From assembly GCA_030645535.1 (NCBI GenBank), contig JAUSNM010000013.1:1-54493 (forward strand): a stretch of 54,493 nt of DNA. The letters run 5' to 3'. This DNA comes from Gallionella sp. (lineage in GTDB: Bacteria > Pseudomonadota > Gammaproteobacteria > Burkholderiales > Gallionellaceae). Both the position numbers and the translations under genes were made by a program. This document shows positions 32,134 to 40,932 of this stretch, piece by piece (within the stretch, counting starts at the first letter, position 1; each line of letters starts with the position of its first letter). The notes below the pieces were generated by a model, which was not told where the DNA came from, searched no databases, and saw only the letters and a program-made list of their open reading frames with translations.

Positions 32134-33866
32134 GAAAGATCCTATTGTTGTGTGCGCTGCTGCTGTTGGCGGGGTGCGCCGCCAATACAAGCCGCAACCA
32201 AACAGTGGATGCGATACGGCAGGAGATGAACCAGGCAACGCAGTCCAGCGCACAACCGAGCAAGCCGGATGCGGTGAACGAGGCATTGCTGCCCCCGCTG
32301 AATTTCGCCATGCCCAAGGTTGATAACAAGCCGCTGGAGACCAAATTCGATCTGGCGGTGAACAACACGCCGGTCAATCAGGTATTCATGGCAATTGTCT
32401 CCGGCACGCGCTACAGCCTGCTGGTGCATCCCGATGTGGCCGGCAATATTTCCCTGAATCTGAAAGATGTCACGGTGTTCGAGGCGCTCGAAGCGGTGCG
32501 CGAGATGTATGGCTACGACTATAAGATAGACGGCACACGCATCTATGTTCAGCCGCTGACCTTGCAGACGCGCATCTTTCAGGTGAACTACCTGACGGGA
32601 AATCGCGCGGGCACTTCATCGGTCAGGGTAACTTCAAGTGCGTTGACCGATAGTTCGTCAGGAACAACGGGCGGTGGCGCAAGTACAACTGCCAACCAGG
32701 GCACCACCATCGTAGGCGGGGGCGGCGGCGAGAACAAGAACCTCAAGTTCGAGCGAGGCAGCGACAACAGCAGCAAAATCACCACGACCACCTCGACCGA
32801 TTTCTGGGACGAATTGAGTCGTGCACTGCACACCATTGTCGGCAGTGAGCAGGGACGCAATGTGGTGATCAGTCCGATGTCTGGGGTGATTGTGATTCGT
32901 GCGCTGCCGGATGAGTTGAAAAATGTGACTGCTTATCTTAAGGCATCGCAGATTTCCATTGAACGCCAGGTGATCCTTGAAGCCAAGATCATCGATGTGC
33001 AGCTCAACGACAGTTTTCAATCGGGCGTGAACTGGGCTGCATTCAAGAACGGGTTAAATAGTCATGTGTCCGGTGGAGTGGGTGGTGCAGGCAGTATATT
33101 GAACCCGTCTACAGCGGGCGTGGCAGGTGCGACTGCATTATCGAGTGCGGCGCTTGCGGCAACGCCCGGGGCCACGCTGCTCCCCGCAGCTGCCGGCGCG
33201 GGTTCTTTGTTCGGATTAGCGTTTCAGACCAGCAATTTTGCAGTGCTGCTGAACTTCCTGGAATCTCAGGGCGATGTTCACGTGCTGTCCAGTCCGCGTA
33301 TCGCCACCCTGAACAATCAGAAAGCGGTGTTGAAAGTTGGTACGGATGAGTTTTTTGTCACCGAAATATCCGGCGGTACCCAGGCAACAGTCACTGTGGC
33401 GGGCACCGCACCCACGGTGAAATTGCAGCCGTTCTTTTCCGGCATCGCGCTGGATGTAACCCCGCGTATCGATGAAAATAACGAGATCATCCTGCATGTG
33501 CATCCGTCGGTCAGCTCGGTGACCACGGTAAACAAGATATTGAATCTGGGGGTGACCACGGGAACTTATACTTTGCCGCTGGCATCCAGTTCCGTGTCTG
33601 AGACCGACAGCATTGTGCGTGCGCGAGACGGGCAGATCGTGGCGATCGGTGGTCTGATGCGTCAGGATTCGACCAACGGTGAATCGGGTCTGCCGGGTTT
33701 GTCCAAGTCGATTTTCGGCCAGACCAGCAAAGTTAATAACAAGCGCGAGCTGGTGATTCTGATCAAGCCGACCGTGGTGGATAGTGACAAGGACTGGAGC
33801 GATGACATCGCGCGCAGCCGTGACCGTGTAGAAAATCTGACAAAGCAAGCCAAAACAAATGATTAA
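32130..33866 (+). CDS. mshL: MSHA pilus secretin MshL
   Basis: The outer-membrane secretin, 578 aa. A lipoprotein signal with lipobox LLAGC (Cys at 16) starts it. A secretin/TonB N-terminal domain (about 80-140) has INLKDVTVFEALEAVREMYGYDY-like sequence, then a Gly/Ser/Thr-rich linker (about 165-205), an N1 domain with GVIVIRALPDELKNVTAYL, and the secretin core with FLESQGDVHVLSSPRIATLNNQ and the end VVAIGG-LMRQDS and KRELVILIKPTVV. It forms the pore through which the pilus leaves the cell. It is the last of the overlapping I-L genes. Confidence 0.93.
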   Translation: MRKILLLCALLLLAGCAANTSRNQTVDAIRQEMNQATQSSAQPSKPDAVNEALLPPLNFAMPKVDNKPLETKFDLAVNNTPVNQVFMAIVSGTRYSLLVHPDVAGNISLNLKDVTVFEALEAVREMYGYDYKIDGTRIYVQPLTLQTRIFQVNYLTGNRAGTSSVRVTSSALTDSSSGTTGGGASTTANQGTTIVGGGGGENKNLKFERGSDNSSKITTTTSTDFWDELSRALHTIVGSEQGRNVVISPMSGVIVIRALPDELKNVTAYLKASQISIERQVILEAKIIDVQLNDSFQSGVNWAAFKNGLNSHVSGGVGGAGSILNPSTAGVAGATALSSAALAATPGATLLPAAAGAGSLFGLAFQTSNFAVLLNFLESQGDVHVLSSPRIATLNNQKAVLKVGTDEFFVTEISGGTQATVTVAGTAPTVKLQPFFSGIALDVTPRIDENNEIILHVHPSVSSVTTVNKILNLGVTTGTYTLPLASSSVSETDSIVRARDGQIVAIGGLMRQDSTNGESGLPGLSKSIFGQTSKVNNKRELVILIKPTVVDSDKDWSDDIARSRDRVENLTKQAKTND

Positions 33867-33912
33867 AGACAGAGTAAATAGGGAGGTCGTTCGTGTGCCA
33901 CGGCGCGGCGCG

Positions 33913-33954
33913 CTATTGACTATCAACTCTCAACAATCAACTCTAAACTGTATT
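33913..33954. repeat. heptamer repeat element upstream of mshM (CNNTNAA units)
   Basis: Six units: CTATTGA, CTATCAA, CTCTCAA, CAATCAA, CTCTAAA and the partial CTGTATT. The array ends 6 bp before the mshM start codon and leaves no room for a normal ribosome binding site. Confidence 0.7.
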
Positions 33955-33959
33955 CGGTC

Positions 33960-34916
33960 ATGTATTTGAAACACTTTGGTCTGCGCGAGGTTCCGTTCGG
34001 TCTTACGCCCGATACCAGTTTTTTCTTTGCCTGCTCCAGCTACCAGGAGGCGCTCAATACCTTGCTGGTGGCTGCACGCAACGGAGAAGGTTTTATCAAG
34101 ATTACCGGTGAGGTGGGCAACGGCAAGACGCTGCTGTGCCGCAAATTCCTGGCCACGCTGAATCAGGGCATGCAATCGACCACGCCGATTGGCACTCAGG
34201 ATATGGCCGCCACCGCCGTGTCCGGGCAGCGCTTCACTACCGCTTACATTCCCAATCCATATCTTGAACCGCGCACGCTGTTGCTGGCGCTGGCCGAAGA
34301 GCTTCGTGTGCCGCTGGAAAAAGATGCCGACCAGCATCAGTTGTTGAAAGGCTTGACGATCGCATTGCTCGATTGTGCGCGTGAAGGACGGCGTGCGCTG
34401 GTGTGTCTGGATGAAGCTCAGGCATTGCCTTTGCCGACGCTCGAAGTGTTGCGTCTGCTGACCAATCTGGAAACCGAGAAGCGCAAGTTGCTGCAAGTGG
34501 TGCTGTTCGGCCAGCCTGAGTTGAACGCCCATCTGGCTCAGTATTCGATACGCCAGTTGCGTCAGCGCATCAGTTTTCAGTATGAGTTAAAGGGATTGTT
34601 GCCAGATGAACTGGAGCGTTATCTGCGCCATCGTTTGCGAGTGGCGGGCTTCGCCGGTGAAACATTGTTCGAAAAAGCTGCGGTAGCAAAATTGCACCGT
34701 GTTTCCAAAGGTACTCCGAGACTGGTTAACATCGTTGCACACAAAGCGTTGATGCTGGCGTTTGGTGAGGGCAGACAAAGCGTCACCGCCAAACACATAG
34801 GTATGGCTGCAGCCGATACACCCGAGGCTCGGCGTGACTGGTTGTCTTTGGCGCTGACACTGGGCGCGGGCGCGATGGTCTCGGCATTTGCAATTATCTG
34901 GATGGCGTTGCGGTGA
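33960..34916 (+). CDS. mshM: MSHA biogenesis ATPase MshM (ExeA-like)
   Basis: A 318-aa AAA-type ATPase. N-terminal YLKHFGLREVPFGLTPDTSFFF is the ExeA-type motif. Walker A is GEVGNGKT near residue 47-54; Walker B RRALVCLDEAQALP near 143. Arginine finger region FQYELKGLLPDELERYLRHRL. A membrane helix at the C-terminus (about 292-314). In ExeA, relatives bind peptidoglycan to help secretin assembly; here no peptidoglycan domain is visible. The stop overlaps the GTG of mshN. Confidence 0.9.
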   Translation: MYLKHFGLREVPFGLTPDTSFFFACSSYQEALNTLLVAARNGEGFIKITGEVGNGKTLLCRKFLATLNQGMQSTTPIGTQDMAATAVSGQRFTTAYIPNPYLEPRTLLLALAEELRVPLEKDADQHQLLKGLTIALLDCAREGRRALVCLDEAQALPLPTLEVLRLLTNLETEKRKLLQVVLFGQPELNAHLAQYSIRQLRQRISFQYELKGLLPDELERYLRHRLRVAGFAGETLFEKAAVAKLHRVSKGTPRLVNIVAHKALMLAFGEGRQSVTAKHIGMAAADTPEARRDWLSLALTLGAGAMVSAFAIIWMALR

Positions 34917-35902
34917 GCGTCATCAATCAGATGCTGAATGGGCTGGAGCAACGCGGCGTGCAGGTCGCCGCCGAGCAGGTGAGGCCGGTACGAGAGGCAC
35001 GTGCCTATCATAAGAGCAAGATAGCAGTGCTGGTTGTGCTGCTCGTTGTGTTGTTGGCCGCGCTTGCGGTATCGTTCAAGCGTGACGCATCTGCACCACC
35101 GGGTGTTGTTCCTGTGGTTGCAGAGGTAAAGCCTACGCTGGCCAAGGAGCAGCCGAAGCAGCTTTTACATCAAATTTCAGAGCCCGACAGAAAAAAAGTA
35201 ACTAATGAAACGCATCATGTAACCTCTGCGCGCGCGGTGGCTGAACTGCCTAAGGTTGCGCCGCACAGTCAGGTGGCAGTTCAGAATGTGCCGCTACCTG
35301 CCACGTCACTCTCCGAGCCGGTCAAGCAAGTCAGCCAGGCGCAACAGGCTGATGCCCAGTTTCGCAAGGCGGTCGCCTTCATGCAGCAGGGGCGTACATC
35401 AGAGGCGATGGCAGGCTTTGAGGCCGCTCTGGGCTTAGACGCCGGGCATGAAGCGGCGCGTCAGGCGCTGGTAACCATGTTGCTGGAGGGCAAAAAAAGG
35501 CTCGAGGCTGAGCAGGTGTTGCAGGACGGACTGAAGAACAAACCGGCACATAGCGGCTTCGCCATGCTGTTGGCGCGTTTGCAGGTTGAGCGCGGCGAGC
35601 CGGATCAGGCGATCGCCACGCTGGAGGTCACCTTGCCCTATGCAGGGCAACAGGCGGATTATCAAGCGTTTTACGCCGCTTTGTTGCAGCGCAAAAGCCG
35701 TCACAGGGAAGCCGCCGAGCATTATCAAATTGCACTGAAAGCGGTTCCCGACAAGGCTGTCTGGCTGATGGGTTACGGCATCTCATTGCAGGCGCTGGCA
35801 CGGCCTGTCGATGCGAAAGAGGCTTATCAGCGCGCACTGGATGCCAAAACCCTCAGCCCCGAATTGCAAGCCTTTATTCAGCAGAAAATCAAAGGATTGT
35901 GA
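34913..35902 (+). CDS. mshN: MSHA biogenesis protein MshN (TPR protein)
   Basis: A 329-aa protein that starts SVINQMLNGLEQRGVQ, the conserved N-terminus of MshN. One membrane helix is at about 36-54. A polar linker (about 55-140) precedes TPR-type repeats (about 140-325; ADAQFRKAVAFMQQGRTSEAMAGFEAAL, AEHYQIALKAVPDKAVW). GTG start overlapping mshM. It is the last gene of the pilus locus. It probably works as a periplasmic scaffold for secretin assembly. Confidence 0.9.
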   Translation: MSVINQMLNGLEQRGVQVAAEQVRPVREARAYHKSKIAVLVVLLVVLLAALAVSFKRDASAPPGVVPVVAEVKPTLAKEQPKQLLHQISEPDRKKVTNETHHVTSARAVAELPKVAPHSQVAVQNVPLPATSLSEPVKQVSQAQQADAQFRKAVAFMQQGRTSEAMAGFEAALGLDAGHEAARQALVTMLLEGKKRLEAEQVLQDGLKNKPAHSGFAMLLARLQVERGEPDQAIATLEVTLPYAGQQADYQAFYAALLQRKSRHREAAEHYQIALKAVPDKAVWLMGYGISLQALARPVDAKEAYQRALDAKTLSPELQAFIQQKIKGL

Positions 35903-35917
35903 CACGCTTTTTGCTCG

Positions 35918-35980
35918 CTACGAGCTACGAGCTACGAGCTACGAGCTACGAGCTACGAGCTACGAGCTACACGCTACAGG
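35918..35980. repeat. CTACGAG heptamer array, seven perfect copies plus two variants
   Basis: Seven CTACGAG units in a row (35918-35966), then CTACACG and CTACAGG. It fills the whole gap between the converging mshN and comF genes. Perfect copies suggest recent expansion. It is the most regular array of the heptamer family here. Confidence 0.95.
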
Positions 35981-35984
35981 CGCT

Positions 35985-36698
35985 TTAGTCTCTTACCGTT
36001 CTTGCCACCACCCACGCGCTGATTTCGCGAGCACCCTGTTTTTTTACCACATCGGCCAAGGCGTTCAGGCTGGCTCCGGTGGTGAGTACGTCATCGACCA
36101 GGGCGATGTGTTTACCCGATAGATCGACATCGCAGCCAAATGCGCCGCGCACATTTTTGCTGCGCTCTTTCCAGGGTAGCGAGGTTTGCGAGGGCGTGTC
36201 GCGTAGCCGATGGCAGGCATGCGTAAGAAGTGAAAGGTCAAGTGATTTGGCGAGAAGGGCTGCGATCAGCTGCGCCTGATTGAAGCCGCGACTCTTCAAT
36301 TTGGCCGGGTGTAAGGGCAGGGGGATCAGGTAATCTGGCAACTTGGTCTTGTCTATCCGCTGTAAAAGTTTTTCAGAAAATATCTGCGCCAGCGCGAGTT
36401 GCTCCCTGTATTTCATCGCCTGGATCAGTTGGTCGACAGGAAAGCTATAGGTGAATGCAGCGACGGTGCGGGTGAACAGAGGCGGTTTTTTCAGGCAATG
36501 TCCGCATAGTTCGCCCTGTGGTGTAGGCTGCGAGCAAATCGGACAATGTGGCATGTTCATGTAGGGCATCGCTGCATCGCAAGCACCGCACCATAAGCCA
36601 GCATGACTCATGCTGCCGCACAACACACAAGGTTGAGCGGGCAATAACTGCTTAAATATTGCGCTATTGTTTAGCTTTGGCTTGTTGAGAATTGACAA
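35985..36698 (-). CDS. comF: ComF family phosphoribosyltransferase-like protein
   Basis: A cytosolic protein of 237 aa related to ComF/GntX, used for DNA uptake and use. A zinc-binding part with CVLCG, CGAC, CPIC and CGHC (four CxxC pairs) is followed by PLPLHPAKLKSRGFNQAQLIA and the PRPP-loop like ALVDDVLTTGAS. The start is uncertain: I chose the TTG at 36698, with AAGG 8 bp upstream; the frame stays open to 36827, but that part lies in a repeat. comF and bioB are divergent. A link to natural transformation with type IV pili is plausible but not shown. Confidence 0.88.
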   Translation of the reverse strand: MSILNKPKLNNSAIFKQLLPAQPCVLCGSMSHAGLWCGACDAAMPYMNMPHCPICSQPTPQGELCGHCLKKPPLFTRTVAAFTYSFPVDQLIQAMKYREQLALAQIFSEKLLQRIDKTKLPDYLIPLPLHPAKLKSRGFNQAQLIAALLAKSLDLSLLTHACHRLRDTPSQTSLPWKERSKNVRGAFGCDVDLSGKHIALVDDVLTTGASLNALADVVKKQGAREISAWVVARTVRD

Positions 36699-36745
36699 GA
36701 CATAGGCCTTTCTAGGATGATGCAGCGTCGAATTAAAAGCAGTTG

Positions 36746-36877
36746 TCCGCAGATTACGCAGATTACTCAGGATTAAACTTCCGGGTAGAGGCGTGATTCC
36801 TGCGCCAGCTCTGATAACCCAAGGCAACTATTATCAACTCTGCCTGAAAATCTGTGTGAATCCGTTTAATCTGCGGA
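36746..36877. repeat. repeat element with TCCGCAGATTA inverted ends between comF and bioB
   Basis: TCCGCAGATTA (36746-36756) and TAATCTGCGGA (36867-36877) are a perfect inverted pair. Further parts repeat ACGCAGATTACTCAGGATTA on the left and AATCTGTGTGAATCCG on the right. Elements with CGCAGATTA motifs are common in gaps of many bacterial genomes. It covers much of the region where the comF and bioB promoters must lie. Confidence 0.75.
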
Positions 36878-36919
36878 TTTATTTTTTTCAGGTGAATTTT
36901 CGTATCATACCCGCTAACT

Positions 36920-37915
36920 ATGAACACCCAGACTATCGCATTTCACACCCCCGTCAAAAAATCCGTCATGCCAGAGCGCTGGAGCGTAGACGAGGTAGAA
37001 GCCTTGTTCAAGCTGCCGTTCGCCGATTTGCTCTACCGTGCGCAGCAGGTACACCGCGAACATTTCGACCCGAATCAGGTGCAGCTCTCCACCTTGTTGT
37101 CCATCAAAACCGGCGGTTGTTCTGAAGACTGTGGCTACTGTCCTCAGTCGGCGTTCCATTCTACGGGTGTGGAAGACCGGAAAATGCTGGAGCTGGATGC
37201 GGTGGTCGCAGCCGCGCGTGCGGCGCAACAGGCGGGTGCGGATCGTTTTTGCATGGGCGCTGCCTGGCGTGAGCCGTCTCAAGCGGACATGCTGAGCGTG
37301 GTCGATATGGTCAAAGCAGTCCGTGGACTGGGGATGGAGACCTGCGCCACGTTAGGCATGCTGAACGATGAACAGACCGAGCAGTTGAGAGAGGCCGGTC
37401 TGGATTATTACAATCATAATCTGGATACTTCGCCCGAGTTTTACGGCGATATTATCAGCACACGCGATTATCAGGACAGGCTGGACACACTGGAGCGGGT
37501 GCGTCGTGCAGGCATGCATGTGTGCAGCGGTGGTATCGTCGGCATGGGTGAGGATTTGACGCAGCGCGCGGGCCTGGTTGCGCAACTGGCGAACATGAAT
37601 CCCTATCCTGAAAGCGTACCGATCAATAACCTGGTCAAGGTGGAAGGCACGCCGCTGGCGGAACAAGCCGATCTTGATCCGCTGGATTTCGTGCGCACCA
37701 TCGCGGTGGCGCGCATCACCATGCCGACCGCGCGCGTGCGGTTGTCAGCCGGACGTCAACAGATGTCTGATGCGATCCAGGCATTGTGTTTTCTGGCGGG
37801 TGCCAATTCGATTTTTTATGGCGAACAACTGCTGACCACCGGCAACCCCGATGTGCAGCGTGATCGCGCCCTGCTCGACAAATTGGGCATGTATGCTTTT
37901 GCCGATAAATCGTAG
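36920..37915 (+). CDS. bioB: biotin synthase
   Basis: The radical SAM enzyme (331 aa) that inserts sulfur into dethiobiotin. The CxxxCxxC cluster motif is in [16 protein letters not shown], near 62-76. [15 protein letters not shown] and GIVGMGED are further family blocks, and the [2Fe-2S] ligands include Arg in [12 protein letters not shown]. Length fits. It begins the cluster bioB-F-H-C-D; the last base of its stop codon starts a heptamer element. A promoter is likely within the repeat-bearing gap upstream; I cannot place it. Confidence 0.96.
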   Translation: MNTQTIAFHTPVKKSVMPERWSVDEVEALFKLPFADLLYRAQQVHREHFDPNQVQLSTLLSIKTGGCSEDCGYCPQSAFHSTGVEDRKMLELDAVVAAARAAQQAGADRFCMGAAWREPSQADMLSVVDMVKAVRGLGMETCATLGMLNDEQTEQLREAGLDYYNHNLDTSPEFYGDIISTRDYQDRLDTLERVRRAGMHVCSGGIVGMGEDLTQRAGLVAQLANMNPYPESVPINNLVKVEGTPLAEQADLDPLDFVRTIAVARITMPTARVRLSAGRQQMSDAIQALCFLAGANSIFYGEQLLTTGNPDVQRDRALLDKLGMYAFADKS

Positions 37916-37977
37916 TTGCCGGTTTTCTGTTCATCGTTTGCTGTATGCCTTTAAACCGGAAACCGGAAACCGGGAAC
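37915..37977. repeat. inverted heptamer element between bioB and bioF (GTTNNCN / NGNNAAC)
   Basis: Left arm: GTTGCCG, GTTTTCT, GTTCATC, GTTTGCT, GTATGCC (37915-37949). Right arm: TTTAAAC, CGGAAAC twice, CGGGAAC (37950-37977). The right units are reverse complements of the left type, so the two arms meet with no core and can form a hairpin. It fills nearly the whole gap and ends 9 bp before the bioF ATG. Confidence 0.9.
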
Positions 37978-37986
37978 TTTTTTTAA

Positions 37987-39147
37987 ATGCCTTTAACTGA
38001 GCTACAACTTCAACTCGATCAGCGCGCAGCGCAGGGTTTGCTGCGGTCACGGCGCACTGTTTCCAGTCCGCAAGCGCCGCAATTGATAGTGGATGGAAAG
38101 TCTTATTTATCCTTCTGCAGTAACGATTATCTGGGGCTTGCCAATCATCCTCAGTTGATTGCCGCACTGCAGCAGGGTGCGGCGCATTATGGCGTGGGTG
38201 CGGGGGCGGCTCACCTGGTAAGTGGTCACGTCGCACCGCACGAACAACTCGAACACGCGCTGGCAGCCTTCGTAGGCAAGCCTGCTGCACTGTTGTTTTC
38301 AACAGGCTATATGGCGAATCTAGGCATGGTGCAGGCGCTGGTCGGACGCGGCGATACGGTCTTTGCCGACAAACTCAATCACGCCTCATTGAATGACGCG
38401 ATGCTCTTGTCGCGTGCGAATGTGAAACGTTATCAACATTGCGACATGGCGCAACTGGCTGCGATGCTGTCCCGGACGACGGGTGGGCGCAAACTCATCT
38501 GCACCGACGCGGTGTTCAGCATGGACGGCGATATGGCGCCATTAGCTAAGCTGCTGACCTTGTGCGAGGCGCACGACGCCTGGTTGCTGGTGGATGATGC
38601 GCATGGTTTTGGCGTGTCGGGCTGCCAGGGGCGCGGATCGCTTTCACATTTCGGCATAGCCTCACCGCGCATAATTTATATGGCAACCCTGGGCAAGGCA
38701 GCCGGTGTGTTCGGCGCGTTCGTCGCAGCAGAGCAGGTCGTGATCGATACCCTCATCAACAACGCGCGCAGCTATGTTTACACCACGGCGACACCGCCGG
38801 CATTGTCTGTGGCGACGCTACAAAGTTTGCGCCTGATTGCCGACGGAGATGAGTTGCGCGCGCATTTGCAAGATCTGATTGCACAGTTGCGCGAAGGTTT
38901 AACAGGATTGCCCTGGCAGCTTATGCCGTCAAGCACAGCGATACAGCCGCTGGTTGTAGGAGACAATCAGGCGGCGCTGGATTTGAGCGCTGGCTTACGC
39001 GAACGCGGTATCTGGGTTGCGGCGATACGCCCGCCCACAGTGCCGGATGGTACAGCGCGCTTGCGCATCACCTTGTCAGCCGCGCACAGTACTGCCGATG
39101 TCACCCGTTTGCTGGAGGCCTTGCATGAGCTTGCACAGGAATTTTAA
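37987..39147 (+). CDS. bioF: 8-amino-7-oxononanoate synthase
   Basis: The PLP enzyme (386 aa) that joins pimeloyl-ACP and alanine in biotin synthesis. SKSYLSFCSNDYLGLANHP-like segment near 33-50, GAGAAHLVSGH, DDAHGFGVSG and TLGKAAGVFGAF (with the PLP lysine, about residue 238) are seen. Family length is normal. No Shine-Dalgarno of note, because a heptamer element lies directly upstream. bioH follows after 95 bp. Confidence 0.95.
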   Translation: MPLTELQLQLDQRAAQGLLRSRRTVSSPQAPQLIVDGKSYLSFCSNDYLGLANHPQLIAALQQGAAHYGVGAGAAHLVSGHVAPHEQLEHALAAFVGKPAALLFSTGYMANLGMVQALVGRGDTVFADKLNHASLNDAMLLSRANVKRYQHCDMAQLAAMLSRTTGGRKLICTDAVFSMDGDMAPLAKLLTLCEAHDAWLLVDDAHGFGVSGCQGRGSLSHFGIASPRIIYMATLGKAAGVFGAFVAAEQVVIDTLINNARSYVYTTATPPALSVATLQSLRLIADGDELRAHLQDLIAQLREGLTGLPWQLMPSSTAIQPLVVGDNQAALDLSAGLRERGIWVAAIRPPTVPDGTARLRITLSAAHSTADVTRLLEALHELAQEF

Positions 39148-39242
39148 ATTCGCGCAGCGATGCGTTTGCTTCCTCGCTCGCTTGCGGGAGAGGATTGAAG
39201 AGAGGGAGACGTGTATGGCGATCGAAATTATGGAAATGAAAA

Positions 39243-40067
39243 ATGGCCGCCTTGCACGTTGATAGCTATGGAGGCAAAGGCGCGCCGCTGTTGTTCATCC
39301 ACGGCTGGGGCATGCACGGCGGGATGTGGGGCGGCGTGCCGGCACAACTGGCACAACATTTTCAGGTTATGGCGGTGGATTTGCCAGGGCATGGTTTTAG
39401 TACGGGGAGTGGTCAGTTGGAAGTGGTCAGTGGGAAAAGCACCAAGCTGTACACTCCCGACTCCCCACTTACTACTCTCGATCTTATCGTTGACCAGTTG
39501 TCCGCCCAATTCACTGAACCGCTGACTATCTGCGGCTGGTCGCTGGGCGGGCAGGTGGCGTTGCGCTGGGCGCAGCGGTATCCAGAGCAAGTGGGCCGGC
39601 TGGTGCTGGTATCCTCAACACCTTGTTTTGTGCAACAAGCCGACTGGCCCTGTGCGATGGCAGCGGATACGCTGGCGGCTTTTTCTGCCGCCTTGCAACA
39701 GGATTATGCACAGACATTGCGCCGCTTTCTGGCGCTGCAAGTGCGCGGGGGCGAACAGGAGCGCGAACTGCTGGCAAGCTTGCGCAGATTATTGCCAAGT
39801 CGCGGTGAGCCTGATCTGGCGGCGTTGCAGTCCGGCCTGGAAATTTTGCGCGACGTCGATTTGCGCGACGTCCTGCCACAAATCAGCCAGCCGTCACTTG
39901 TGATCGCCGGCGTCCGTGATACGCTCACGCCTTTTCCCGCCTCGCAATACCTGGCGAGCAAATTGCCAGCCGCACGACTGGCAGCGATTGAGGGTGCAGC
40001 GCATGCATCGTTCCTGTCGCATCCCGATGAATTTGTAAAACACGTAGCGGGCTTCTTGCATGAATGA
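39243..40067 (+). CDS. bioH: pimeloyl-ACP methyl ester esterase BioH with a repeat-coded insertion
   Basis: An alpha/beta hydrolase of 274 aa that frees pimeloyl-ACP methyl ester. LLFIHGWGMHGGMW is the oxyanion region; ICGWSLGGQVAL carries the nucleophile Ser; GVRDTLTPFP the Asp; GAAHASFLSHP the His. Compared with Escherichia coli BioH from memory, about 19-20 residues are inserted after VDLPGHGFSTG (from GSGQLEVVSG to about TPDSP). They are coded by a heptamer element (39404-39480) that keeps the frame. The position is a loop before the nucleophile strand, so activity may be kept. Overlap with bioC is 8 bp. Confidence 0.9.
   Translation: MAALHVDSYGGKGAPLLFIHGWGMHGGMWGGVPAQLAQHFQVMAVDLPGHGFSTGSGQLEVVSGKSTKLYTPDSPLTTLDLIVDQLSAQFTEPLTICGWSLGGQVALRWAQRYPEQVGRLVLVSSTPCFVQQADWPCAMAADTLAAFSAALQQDYAQTLRRFLALQVRGGEQERELLASLRRLLPSRGEPDLAALQSGLEILRDVDLRDVLPQISQPSLVIAGVRDTLTPFPASQYLASKLPAARLAAIEGAAHASFLSHPDEFVKHVAGFLHE
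39404..39480. repeat. inverted heptamer element inside bioH (NGNNAGT / ACTNNCN)
   Basis: Left arm: GGGGAGT, GGTCAGT, TGGAAGT, GGTCAGT (39404-39431). Core of exactly 21 bp. Right arm: ACTCCCG, ACTCCCC, ACTTACT, ACTCTCG (39453-39480). Every left unit fits NGNNAGT; three of the four right units fit its reverse complement ACTNNCN, and ACTTACT has one mismatch. Confidence 0.92.
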
Positions 40068-40932
40068 ATTCGTAATAGATAAAAAGATGATGCGCCGTGC
40101 TTTTTCCCGCGCGGCAGAGGGTTATGACGCGAGTGCAGTGTTGCAGCGCGAAGTGTGCACGCGCATGCTGGAGCGACTCGAATATATCAGGCTTAAACCT
40201 GCACGCCTGCTGGATGCGGGTAGCGGTACGGGCTGGGGCGGACGGCAGCTGGCGGCAAAATACCCCGCTGCACAAGTGATCTCGCTGGACATCGCCATCG
40301 GCATGTTGCAGACCGCACAGAGTCGTGCTGGCTGGTGGCAAAAGCTGTTCGGCGGTGCCAGGCAGATGTCGGTGTGTGCCGATGTCGAAGCCTTGCCGCT
40401 GGCCTCGAACAGCGTCGAACTGGTTTGGTCGAATATGGCCGTGCAGTGGTGTAATGATTTACCAGCGACCTTCGTCGAGTTGCACCGCGTGCTCAAGACA
40501 GAAGGCCTGCTGATGTTCAGCACGTTTGGCCCGGACACCCTGAAGGAATTGAGACAGGCTTTCAATGGCGTGGACGATCACAGTCACCTGAACCGTTTTG
40601 CCGACATGCACGACATCGGCGATATGCTGATGCAGGCGGGTTTTGCGGAGCCTGTGATGGACATGGAATACATGACGCTGACCTACGATGATGTGCGCGG
40701 CGTGTTGCAGGATCTCAAGGCGATCGGCGCGCACAACACGACTGCGGGGCGCAGGCAGGGACTGATGGGGAAAAATGCCTGGGCCCGTTTGCTGGATAAC
40801 TATGAAAAACTCAGACGCGACGGTAAATTGCCCGCCACTTATGAGGTGGTCTATGGTCACGCCTGGAAGCCTGCACCCCGCGTAACCCGCGATGGTGCGG
40901 CGATTATCAAAACCTCGTTCAAGATCAAATGA
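40060..40932 (+). CDS. bioC: malonyl-ACP O-methyltransferase BioC
   Basis: A SAM-dependent methyltransferase of 290 aa that masks malonyl-ACP as its methyl ester so that fatty acid enzymes can make the pimeloyl chain. RRAFSRAAEGYDASAVLQ is the typical BioC start; LLDAGSGTGWGGRQLA the SAM site; VWSNMAVQWCNDLPATFVELHRVLKTEG and STFGPDTLKELRQAF follow. It starts 8 bp inside bioH and ends with an ATGA overlap to bioD, so translation is coupled. Confidence 0.95.
   Translation: MNEFVIDKKMMRRAFSRAAEGYDASAVLQREVCTRMLERLEYIRLKPARLLDAGSGTGWGGRQLAAKYPAAQVISLDIAIGMLQTAQSRAGWWQKLFGGARQMSVCADVEALPLASNSVELVWSNMAVQWCNDLPATFVELHRVLKTEGLLMFSTFGPDTLKELRQAFNGVDDHSHLNRFADMHDIGDMLMQAGFAEPVMDMEYMTLTYDDVRGVLQDLKAIGAHNTTAGRRQGLMGKNAWARLLDNYEKLRRDGKLPATYEVVYGHAWKPAPRVTRDGAAIIKTSFKIK

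Noticed and set aside
35918-35980. CTACGAG array as a CRISPR array
   Set aside because: The units are directly adjacent with no spacers, and no cas genes are present.
39214-39262. 15-codon frame MAIEIMEMKNGRLAR overlapping the bioH start, with GGGAGA upstream
   Set aside because: It could be a leader peptide for translational coupling, but it is too short to support and no such peptide is known to me before bioH.
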